DNA from: CAZKNF01 sp964554105
Lineage (GTDB): Bacteria > Bacteroidota > Rhodothermia > Rhodothermales > VXPQ01
NCBI GenBank assembly: GCA_964554105.1
Contig: CAZKNF010000009.1
Span: 1-64,000, forward strand
Direction of reading: 5' to 3'
Length of the DNA stretch: 64,000 nucleotides
The notes below the pieces were generated by a model, which did no database searches, was not told the origin of the DNA, and was given only the letters and a program-made list of their open reading frames with translations. The position numbers and the translations under genes were made by a program. Of this stretch, positions 24,666 through 31,471 are shown piece by piece (positions within the stretch are counted from its first letter, which is position 1; every line of letters begins with the position of its first letter).

Positions 24666-25988
24666 TTACCAGCCGAGAATTCCCCATGGAAGCGGGACGC
24701 GGAGGAGGACGCCGAAGAGATGATACGAGACCGCCGAGAATATGACGGCCGTCGCGACGGCGACCGGAGTTCGAACGCGAAGGAGGAGGAAGAGACCTAA
24801 GAGAATTAGGGCCGTCGTCACCAGGTATCCGAGGTGTTCCGCGAGCAGGATGTACGTGATTACGGCACCTATGGCGCCGAACACGGTGATCAGGCCGCGG
24901 CGTGAAAAATCGCCTCTGCCTCGTGCATCTCGGGCGCTATGCGTGAAAATGGATGCCATCAGCGCGAGGACCATTAGCGTCGCGATTACGACTGGAAAGA
25001 GCCACGGCCCGTACCTCTGCGTTTGGACGGACTGAAACGCGGCGCTCTGGAAGATCTCACCGAATTGCTCGTTCTCGATGGCCAGCTCCCTGCGGAATTC
25101 GTCGGGACCGTCCGCCGTCCATCCGAACCCGGCGCGCTCGCAGAATTGCCTGAATTCTTCGCTCATAACGACGCGCTCAAGAGCCTCCCCAAGAATCTCG
25201 ACGCGGTCTTCAGGCACGTCTAGAGGAAGTGCCAGTCCACGCCAGGTGAAAGTCGTCCAATCACCACCGCTTTCGTTCAGCGTCGGTACGTCAGGTACGG
25301 CGGGCAGGCGCTCATCCGACATCACGGTAAGACACCGGATCCTGCCGGAATCTAGCAGCGACTGCGCTTCCGGGACACTGCAGCTTACGACTTCGACGCC
25401 CCCGGCCATGAGCTCCTGAAGGGAGGGTGCGGAGCCGTTGAGTGAGATCCAGACGACGTCGCTCGGACTCATGCCGGCATCGATGAGCCATCCTGCCAAC
25501 GCCACGTGCCAGATTCCTCCGAATGCCGTTCCCGCCGCCCTGAGGGACCGCGGATTTTCTCGGATTTCGGTTTCGAGCTCTTCGACGGAGGTCCAGGGTG
25601 CGTCCTCGCGAACGAATAACGCCGCGAAGTCGCGATTTACACGCATCAGGGGCCGAAAGTCACGGTGCGTGATGTTCGTTAAACCGCGCCAGTGGAGCAT
25701 GTTCAGCTCCGACGTGATCATCGTCATCGTATACCCGTCCGGATTCGCCACTGCACCGCGAGTATGTCCGGTAACGCCGCCGCCGCCGCTGGCATTGACG
25801 ACGTTCACGGGGACGCCGAGCTCGCGCTCGAGCTGCGAGGCGATCTGCCGCGTGATCCGATCTGTCCCCCCGCCCACCGACCACGGACAGATCAGCGTGA
25901 TGGGACGGTTGGGGAAATCATCGGCCGTGCGACATCCGGCGGCTGTGCAGGCGAGCAACAGAATTATGAGTGCAGATCGTATCGTCAT
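24666..25988 (-). CDS. TctC-TctB fusion: TTT solute receptor joined to small membrane subunit
   Basis: 440 residues. An N-terminal lipoprotein signal (ALIILLLACTAAGC) leads into a Bug/TctC receptor domain (about 25-320; PNRPITLICPWSVGGGTDRITR, the family start motif). This is followed without a break by a TctB-like part with four membrane segments (about 332-440), starting at YGPWLFPVV and ending VPLPWGILGW. These correspond to the GPxFFP loop and VPLPxGxLG tail of TctB. The first TctB membrane helix is missing and the receptor takes its place on the periplasmic side. The charged loop THSARDARGRGDFSRRG after the first segment should be cytoplasmic, so the topology is consistent. Confidence 0.9.
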   Translation of the reverse strand: MTIRSALIILLLACTAAGCRTADDFPNRPITLICPWSVGGGTDRITRQIASQLERELGVPVNVVNASGGGGVTGHTRGAVANPDGYTMTMITSELNMLHWRGLTNITHRDFRPLMRVNRDFAALFVREDAPWTSVEELETEIRENPRSLRAAGTAFGGIWHVALAGWLIDAGMSPSDVVWISLNGSAPSLQELMAGGVEVVSCSVPEAQSLLDSGRIRCLTVMSDERLPAVPDVPTLNESGGDWTTFTWRGLALPLDVPEDRVEILGEALERVVMSEEFRQFCERAGFGWTADGPDEFRRELAIENEQFGEIFQSAAFQSVQTQRYGPWLFPVVIATLMVLALMASIFTHSARDARGRGDFSRRGLITVFGAIGAVITYILLAEHLGYLVTTALILLGLFLLLRVRTPVAVATAVIFSAVSYHLFGVLLRVPLPWGILGW

Positions 25989-26000
25989 GAAGCCAGATCG

Positions 26001-26819
26001 CTAGGCGACTCGATTTGCGAGCGTGCCAATTGGTTCGATCGTGATGTCCATTTCATCGCCCGCTTGCAGTGTGAACTCGTCCGGTGGCACAATGCCCGTG
26101 CCGGTCAGGAGATAGCAGCCGTACGGAAAAACGTTGTCGAGAAACAGAAAAGAAGCCAGTTCATCGAGCGACCTCTTCATGCTGCGGAGCGTCGTCGATC
26201 CGCTAAAGACAGACTGGCCGTCGCGGTGAATCCGGATGGCAATTTCAGTATCGGAGGGAAGCGGGTCGGGTTGGATCAGCACGCCTGGTCCAAGCGAACA
26301 GGAGCCTGCATATACCTTCGCCTGCGGCAGGTAGAGGGGATTCTCTCCCTCGATGTCGCGTGCACTTACGTCATTCCCTATCGTGTAGCCGAAGATCGTT
26401 CCGTCGGACGTGATGGCCAGGGCGAGCTCCGGCTCCGGGACGGTCCATGCCGAATCGCTCCGCACGCGGATCTCCTCATGAGGGCCCACGACACGGCTGC
26501 GGGACCCCTTGAAAAAAATCTCGGGTCGCGCCGCCGTGTAGACTCGATCATAGAAGCTGCCGCCCCCTGCCGTTTCAGATTCGGCCATCCGGGCGGATCT
26601 GCTCCGTATGTAGGTGACGCCCGCTGCCCAGACTTCTTGCAAACCTATCGGGGCGACGAATTCAGCCCTTGCGGACGGGCGGGCCTCTTGGAGGGCGTCG
26701 GCGGCAAGTTCGAAGGGCGCCTTCGATGTGAAAAGCGCATCCCATTCGAGATCGACCGCCACGACATCGCCGCCGTCGGTTTCGATTAGAACCCCATCCA
26801 GGGTCAGGAAAGCCTTCAT
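26001..26819 (-). CDS. Fumarylacetoacetate hydrolase-family protein, fuconate operon
   Basis: About 272 residues of the FAH fold. The metal-binding Glu residues lie in WTVPEPELALAIT, followed by GYTIGNDVSARDIEGENPLYLP and GTGIVPPDEFTLQAGDEMDI. Relatives cleave C-C bonds of acylpyruvates or dehydrate 2-keto-3-deoxy sugar acids. Located 12 bases before the TctC-TctB gene and 52 after L-fuconate dehydratase, it probably acts on a 2-keto-3-deoxy or 2,4-diketo-3-deoxy sugar acid. ATG at 26819 fits the family start (MKAFLTLDGV); the open frame extends into the upstream gene. A second FAH-family enzyme lies at 30 kb. Confidence 0.85.
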   Translation of the reverse strand: MKAFLTLDGVLIETDGGDVVAVDLEWDALFTSKAPFELAADALQEARPSARAEFVAPIGLQEVWAAGVTYIRSRSARMAESETAGGGSFYDRVYTAARPEIFFKGSRSRVVGPHEEIRVRSDSAWTVPEPELALAITSDGTIFGYTIGNDVSARDIEGENPLYLPQAKVYAGSCSLGPGVLIQPDPLPSDTEIAIRIHRDGQSVFSGSTTLRSMKRSLDELASFLFLDNVFPYGCYLLTGTGIVPPDEFTLQAGDEMDITIEPIGTLANRVA

Positions 26820-26871
26820 AAATCGGATGTTTGTGAATGTCGGCGCGCCCAGTCGGCCGAAATCTACGGGA

Positions 26872-28170
26872 TCAGACCTGCCATGCGCTACCGTTCGGAT
26901 AGGCGTGCGCTTCAAGAGATTCGGGGTGCATCGTGATGCTGTAGCCGGGCGCTTCGGGGACGCGATAGTGGGCGTTCTCGATGACTACCGGATCGACGAA
27001 GTGCTCGTGGAGGTGGTCCACGTATTCGATGATGCGATGCTCCAGGCTTCCGCTGACACAGACATAGTCGAAGATCGAAAGGTGTTGAACGTACTCGCAC
27101 AGTCCGACGCCTCCGGCATGTGGGCAGACCGGCACGTCGTACTTTGCGGCCATCAACAGCACAGCTAGCACTTCGTTGACACCCCCGAGGCGGCAGCTGT
27201 CTATCTGGCAGATGCCTATCGCGTTGGCGAGGATCAGCTGCTTGAATATGACGCGATTCTGCGCGTGCTCGCCCGTCGCCACCTTGATCGGGTGCAGCGC
27301 ACGCGCGATTGTTGCGTGGCCCAGCACGTCGTCCGGACTCGTCGGCTCTTCGATCCAGTACGGATTGAACTCGGACAGTGCGTTCATGTGACGGACGGCC
27401 GCGCCGACATCCCATCGCTGATTGGCATCCATCATGAGAACGCGCTCGTCGCCAATCTCATCTCTGATGATGCGGGCGCGCCGGCGATCTTCCTCCAGAT
27501 CGGCGCCGACCTTCTGTTTAAAGTGGGTCCAGCCGTCGTCGATGGCCTCCCGGCAGAGGTTGCGTATCTTCTCATCGGAGTAGCCGAGCCAACCGGCGCT
27601 GGTCGTATAGGCAGGGTAGCCGTTATTGCGCAAATGTTCAAGCCGAGCCTCACGCGAGGGGGCGAGCCGGTGCAGCATATCGACGGCTTCTTCCGGCGTG
27701 ATCGCGTCGGAGATGTACTGGAAGTCTATGACGGACACGAGCTCCTCCGGAGTCATATCGGACAGCACCTTCCAGAGCGGCTTTTCTTCGATTTTAGCGA
27801 TCAGGTCCCAAACGGCGTTCACGATCGCTGCAGTAGCGAGGTGAATCACGCCCTTCTCCGGGCCGAGCCACCGCAGCTGGCTATCGGCCGTCAGGCTTCT
27901 CCAGAACGGGACCATGTTCGCGCGAATCTCATCCAGATCGCGGCCCTCCACGATAGGAGCGAACGAGCGAACGGCGTCGACTACGATTTCATTCCCTCTG
28001 CCGCATGTGAACGTGATGCCGTTGCCGCTGAGGCCGTCCACATTGGTATGAATCGTGACATAGGTCGCGGAATAGTCTGGATCGACGTTCACAGCGTCGG
28101 ATCCGTCGAGCGTGCGGGAGGTCGGAAACCGAATGTCTCGAACTTCGATTCGGTCTATGGTCGTGGGCAT
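26872..28170 (-). CDS. L-fuconate dehydratase (enolase superfamily)
   Basis: 432 residues, a near full match to the L-fuconate dehydratase group. It dehydrates L-fuconate to 2-keto-3-deoxy-L-fuconate with Mg2+. Visible features: the N-terminal capping domain (IEVRDIRFPTSRTLDGSDA), the KQK motif (THFKQKVGADLEEDR) supplying the base, metal ligands in VLMMDANQRW, YWIEEPTSPDD and KVATGEHAQNR, and the catalytic His region in VPVCPHAGGVGLCEY. It is third-last to fourth in a minus-strand operon with an SDR upstream and an FAH enzyme and TTT transporter downstream. This fixes the pathway of the locus as non-phosphorylated L-fucose/L-fuconate breakdown. Confidence 0.92.
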   Translation of the reverse strand: MPTTIDRIEVRDIRFPTSRTLDGSDAVNVDPDYSATYVTIHTNVDGLSGNGITFTCGRGNEIVVDAVRSFAPIVEGRDLDEIRANMVPFWRSLTADSQLRWLGPEKGVIHLATAAIVNAVWDLIAKIEEKPLWKVLSDMTPEELVSVIDFQYISDAITPEEAVDMLHRLAPSREARLEHLRNNGYPAYTTSAGWLGYSDEKIRNLCREAIDDGWTHFKQKVGADLEEDRRRARIIRDEIGDERVLMMDANQRWDVGAAVRHMNALSEFNPYWIEEPTSPDDVLGHATIARALHPIKVATGEHAQNRVIFKQLILANAIGICQIDSCRLGGVNEVLAVLLMAAKYDVPVCPHAGGVGLCEYVQHLSIFDYVCVSGSLEHRIIEYVDHLHEHFVDPVVIENAHYRVPEAPGYSITMHPESLEAHAYPNGSAWQV

Positions 28171-28257
28171 GCTGTCGTCGTATACATGAATTCAGGCTAT
28201 TCCGATGGATTGGGGGTCGGTAAGCGAGCACTGCGCGCTACAAGCTACAAGCTACAA

Positions 28258-29019
28258 TCACATCGCAGTGAAACCGCCGTCGATGGGGAGCGCCACGCCC
28301 GTCACGAAGCGGGCCTCGTCCGACACCAGCCACAGGGCGGCGTCCGCACATTCCTCGGGAGTACCGAGCCGGCCCATCGGCTGCGCCTCCGACATTTCCC
28401 TCCACATCGCATCCGGATTCTCGGCCTGCCGTGCCACGCCGCGGACCATAGGCGTATCGATGATGCCGGGGCACAGTGCGTTAACTCGAAGCCCCTTCTT
28501 GGCATAGTCGAGGGCGAGCGCACGGGCGAGTTGAATCGCGGCGCCCTTCGTGGCGCAGTAAACGGGCGAATCCTCCTGTGCCACAATTCCCGTCTTGCTC
28601 GCTGTGAATAAAATGTTGCCGCTCCCCTGTTCCAGCATGATCGGAATCGCGTAGCGGCTGGCGAACATCAGTGCCTTGACGTTTACATCCATCAGCGATT
28701 CGATTTCGTCGTCCGAGCTGTCGGTCAGCTCCTTCGGCAGCGCCATTCCTGCGTTGCAGAAGAGAATGTCGATCCGGCCGTAGGCCTCGATGCAGGCGTC
28801 GATGAGTTGCTCGTTCTCCTCGCGCAGCGAGACGTCCGCGCGTTGGAATTCGGCGGTCCCGCCTGCACTCCGAATCTCATCGACTACCTTCCGGCAGTCA
28901 TCTGCGGCAATGTCAGCCAGCATCAGATTGGCGCCCTCGCGTGCAAAGACCAGCGCGGATGCCCGTCCAATACCTGTCGCTGCGCCTGTGATGACGGCGG
29001 ATTGTCCTTCTAGTCGCAT
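28258..29019 (-). CDS. SDR-family oxidoreductase, fuconate operon
   Basis: 253 residues, classical short-chain dehydrogenase: TGAATGIG cofactor loop, NAG, catalytic Ser in FTASKTG and YCATKGA, and PGIIDTPM. An Asp at the end of strand 2 (MLADIAADD) favours NAD. It heads the minus-strand operon, 87 bases before L-fuconate dehydratase. Candidate reactions are oxidation of L-fucose to the lactone or of 2-keto-3-deoxy-L-fuconate to its 4-keto form; the sequence alone does not decide. ATG at 29019 is chosen since the domain starts there (MRLEGQSAVITG); the frame is open for 54 further codons without domain sequence. Confidence 0.85.
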   Translation of the reverse strand: MRLEGQSAVITGAATGIGRASALVFAREGANLMLADIAADDCRKVVDEIRSAGGTAEFQRADVSLREENEQLIDACIEAYGRIDILFCNAGMALPKELTDSSDDEIESLMDVNVKALMFASRYAIPIMLEQGSGNILFTASKTGIVAQEDSPVYCATKGAAIQLARALALDYAKKGLRVNALCPGIIDTPMVRGVARQAENPDAMWREMSEAQPMGRLGTPEECADAALWLVSDEARFVTGVALPIDGGFTAM

Positions 29020-29037
29020 ACTTTCCGATATTAAATT

Positions 29038-29051
29038 GTATGCGAACATAC
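29038..29051. promoter_or_regulatory. Inverted repeat in the divergent promoter of the fuconate locus
   Basis: GTATG-cgaa-CATAC lies between the divergent SDR genes, 19 bases upstream of the minus-strand start. The size and AT-flanked form resemble operators of GntR- or LacI-type regulators. No regulator gene is present in the locus, so this is tentative. Confidence 0.35.
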
Positions 29052-29225
29052 GTATTGCGGCGGATAAATCGGTAGGATGAAATTGTCCTGTCCCTTCAGA
29101 GACGCCGCACGCCGCGGAGAATGGAAATCTACCCACGCGTGCATTATTGTAAGGCGGAAGATTTTCAGGTGGGCTATTCAACGTCGCCGCACGATAAGCG
29201 GCGATGAAGGGAACGGATTATCGGG

Positions 29226-30008
29226 ATGAATGCAGCGACCAGCGCGGGGAGACTCCGCGATAAAGTAGCAATAATCACGGGGGCTGCCTCCGGGATCGGG
29301 CGTGCGGCCGCGGAGCTTTTTGCGCGGGAGGGCGCCCGCGTCGGATTGCTCGACGTCGACGAGGAGGGAGGCCGGGCTCGAGCCGAGGAGATCGGGGATT
29401 CCGCGCGCTTCTATTCCTGCGACGTCGGCGACCGGCGGGCTGTGGCGGCTGCATTCGATGCTGCGGCGAATGACCTTGGTCAGCTCGACATACTCTTCAA
29501 TAACGCGGGAATCGCCCACGTGGGGAATGTCGAGCAAACGGGCGAGGAGGACTTCGACAGGATTTACCGTGTGAACGTGAAGGGCGTGTTCAACTGTTTA
29601 CAGGCTGGAGTGCGGGCGATGAAGGGGCGGGGCGGATCGATCGTTAACATGGCATCGACAGTGTCGTCTATCGGAATTCCGGATCGCTTCGCCTATTCGA
29701 TGAGCAAGGGCGCCGTTCTAACGATGACCTTGTCCGTTGCCTGCGATTACCTGCAGGAGGGGATTCGATGTAATTCGATCGCACCAGCCCGGATTCATAC
29801 TCCGTTCGTCGACGGATTTCTAGCAGCGAATTATCCCGGACGAGAGGAAGAAATGTTCGAGACGCTCTCGAAGTCGCAGCCGATTGGACGCATGGGGACG
29901 CCTGACGAGGTTGCCGAGCTGGCTCTATTCCTCGCGTCCGACGCCTCCGGCTTTATCACCGGTGCGAATATTCCGATTGACGGGGGCACGGTGAGCCTGC
30001 GAACGTGA
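29226..30008 (+). CDS. SDR-family oxidoreductase, divergent arm of the fuconate locus
   Basis: 260 residues, classical short-chain dehydrogenase with TGAASGIG, NNAG, YSMSK and an Asp after strand 2 (LLDVDEEG), implying NAD. The C-terminal part (ARIHTPFVDGFLAANYPGREEEMF) is typical of dehydrogenases found beside fuconate dehydratase genes, where one oxidises 2-keto-3-deoxy-L-fuconate. It diverges from the first SDR gene across 206 bases and is followed 99 bases later by an FAH-family gene. Two SDRs would cover the two oxidation steps of the pathway. Confidence 0.87.
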   Translation: MNAATSAGRLRDKVAIITGAASGIGRAAAELFAREGARVGLLDVDEEGGRARAEEIGDSARFYSCDVGDRRAVAAAFDAAANDLGQLDILFNNAGIAHVGNVEQTGEEDFDRIYRVNVKGVFNCLQAGVRAMKGRGGSIVNMASTVSSIGIPDRFAYSMSKGAVLTMTLSVACDYLQEGIRCNSIAPARIHTPFVDGFLAANYPGREEEMFETLSKSQPIGRMGTPDEVAELALFLASDASGFITGANIPIDGGTVSLRT

Positions 30009-30107
30009 TGCAGCGTGGCGGTGGTCGAGCGATAGGCCGAGTTCAGCGGAATGTGAGACCATCCAGAAATCCAAACAAACCAGCGCACAATAGACGCCAC
30101 AGTTTAG

Positions 30108-30980
30108 ATGAAGCTTATTCGATTCGGCCCTTTCGGCGATGAAAAGCCGGGCGTGCTCCTGGACGACGGCACACGCGTCGATGCATCCTCCGTCACCCGG
30201 GATTATGACGAAGAGTTTTTTGCCGGAGACGGAATGGATCGGCTCCGGACCTGGATTGAAGCGGGCGGTGCGCCGGCGGTCGCGCCTGAGGCGCGGCTTG
30301 GTCCTCCTGTTCGCCGTCCGAGCAAGATCGTCTGCGTGGGTCTCAACTTTTTCGATCATGCCGAAGAATCCCGGATGCAGGTTCCCGATGAGCCGGTTCT
30401 CTTTATGAAGGCGTCGAGCGCGCTATCCGGACCATATGACGACATCATTCTTCCGCGGGGATCCGAGAAAACGGACTGGGAGGTCGAACTCGCTTTCGTG
30501 ATCGGCCACAAGGCGAAATATGTGGATGAGTCCGCGGCGCTCGACCACGTTGCAGGGTACGCGATACTGCACGACGTCTCCGAGCGGGCGTACCAGATCG
30601 ATCGCGGGGGGCAATGGGTGAAGGGGAAAAGCTGCGATACGTTTGCACCTCTGGGTCCCTACCTAGTGACGCCGGACGAGATCGACGACGTTCACGACCT
30701 GCGAATGTGGCTGCGGGTGAATGGAAAAACGATGCAGGACGGCTCGACGTCAAAAATGGTGTTCAACGTTCCGCACCTCGTGAGCTACATCAGCCGGTTC
30801 ATGACGTTGATGCCGGGCGACGTCATTTCGACGGGGACGCCGGCCGGTGTCGGGCTCGGGATGAAGCCGCAGCAATTTTTGCATTCGGGGGACGTCGTCG
30901 AACTGGGCATCGATGGTCTCGGAGAGATGCGGCAACAGATCTCCTCCGACGAACTGACGGCATCGGAGCGGTCGTCGTGA
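30108..30980 (+). CDS. FAH-family hydrolase, probable 2,4-diketo-3-deoxy-sugar-acid hydrolase
   Basis: 290 residues. Typical FAH/YcgM form: N-terminal MKLIRFGPFGDEKPGVLLDDG, IVCVGLNFFDHAEES, metal ligands in DWEVELAFVIG, catalytic-lid segment HDVSERAYQIDRGGQWVKGKS and ISTGTPAGVGLG near the C-terminus. The QWVKGKSCDTFAPLGP sequence is characteristic of the group that cleaves 2,4-diketo-3-deoxy-L-rhamnonate or -fuconate to pyruvate and L-lactate. With the SDRs and fuconate dehydratase this completes the pathway to central metabolites. It differs from the FAH paralogue at 26 kb in length and N-terminus, so the two are unlikely to be redundant. Confidence 0.87.
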   Translation: MKLIRFGPFGDEKPGVLLDDGTRVDASSVTRDYDEEFFAGDGMDRLRTWIEAGGAPAVAPEARLGPPVRRPSKIVCVGLNFFDHAEESRMQVPDEPVLFMKASSALSGPYDDIILPRGSEKTDWEVELAFVIGHKAKYVDESAALDHVAGYAILHDVSERAYQIDRGGQWVKGKSCDTFAPLGPYLVTPDEIDDVHDLRMWLRVNGKTMQDGSTSKMVFNVPHLVSYISRFMTLMPGDVISTGTPAGVGLGMKPQQFLHSGDVVELGIDGLGEMRQQISSDELTASERSS

Positions 30981-31186
30981 ATGCCCAGAGACGGAGTGAT
31001 CGCAGTGATTTTGCGACCGCGATTTCCACGCGTTCGCGCCCTAATACGCTCGCAGTGCTCGTGAATCCTTCATTAAGGATGCTGAAGGCCGGTACGAGCC
31101 CTGAATTTTGAGTACCATGCGTGTTTGCGCAGGAGCGGCAGTGTCCGACTCGCGCCCGATCGCATTGTTCGTCAGATGCGGCGATA

Positions 31187-31286
31187 NNNNNNNNNNNNNN
31201 NNNNNNNNNNNNNNNNNNNNNNNNNNNNNNNNNNNNNNNNNNNNNNNNNNNNNNNNNNNNNNNNNNNNNNNNNNNNNNNNNNNNNN
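31187..31286. other. Assembly gap of 100 N with 55-base overlapping ends
   Basis: The 55 bases before the gap (31132-31186) are identical to the 55 after it (31287-31341). A shared end of this size is typical of two contigs of a de Bruijn graph assembly that overlap by one k-mer and were scaffolded without merging. The gap may therefore be empty, or may hide extra repeat copies. Confidence 0.9.
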
Positions 31287-31337
31287 GGAGCGGCAGTGTC
31301 CGACTCGCGCCCGATCGCATTGTTCGTCAGATGCGGC

Positions 31338-31408
31338 GATACTGCGTCTGCGACGGCTAAACGATACTGCGTCTGCGACGGCTAAACGATACTGCGTCTG
31401 CGACGGCT
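31338..31408. repeat. 25-base tandem repeat, 2.8 copies
   Basis: The unit gatactgcgtctgcgacggc followed by taaac occurs at 31338-31362 and 31363-31387 without change, with 21 bases of a third copy at 31388-31408. It lies 63 bases upstream of the aspartokinase start and immediately next to the gap, so the true copy number is unknown and the repeat may have caused the assembly break. Confidence 0.9.
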
Positions 31409-31471
31409 CTACATCCCGGCGAGTCGTGGGCTCCGTCAGCGAAACCTTCACCGTATTTGATCTCGAATTCC

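Larger units (their letters stand above)
30981..31471. other. Intergenic region with gap, duplicated contig ends and tandem repeats
   Basis: Upstream of the aspartokinase gene, with no supported gene. It contains an assembly gap, a 55-base sequence that occurs on both sides of it (31132-31186 and 31287-31341), and a 25-base tandem repeat. Any reading frame crossing it is unreliable. Confidence 0.7.

Noticed and set aside
31338..31408. CRISPR-like array upstream of thrA
   Set aside because: The 25-base units are directly adjacent with no spacers, and no cas genes are present, so it is a plain tandem repeat.
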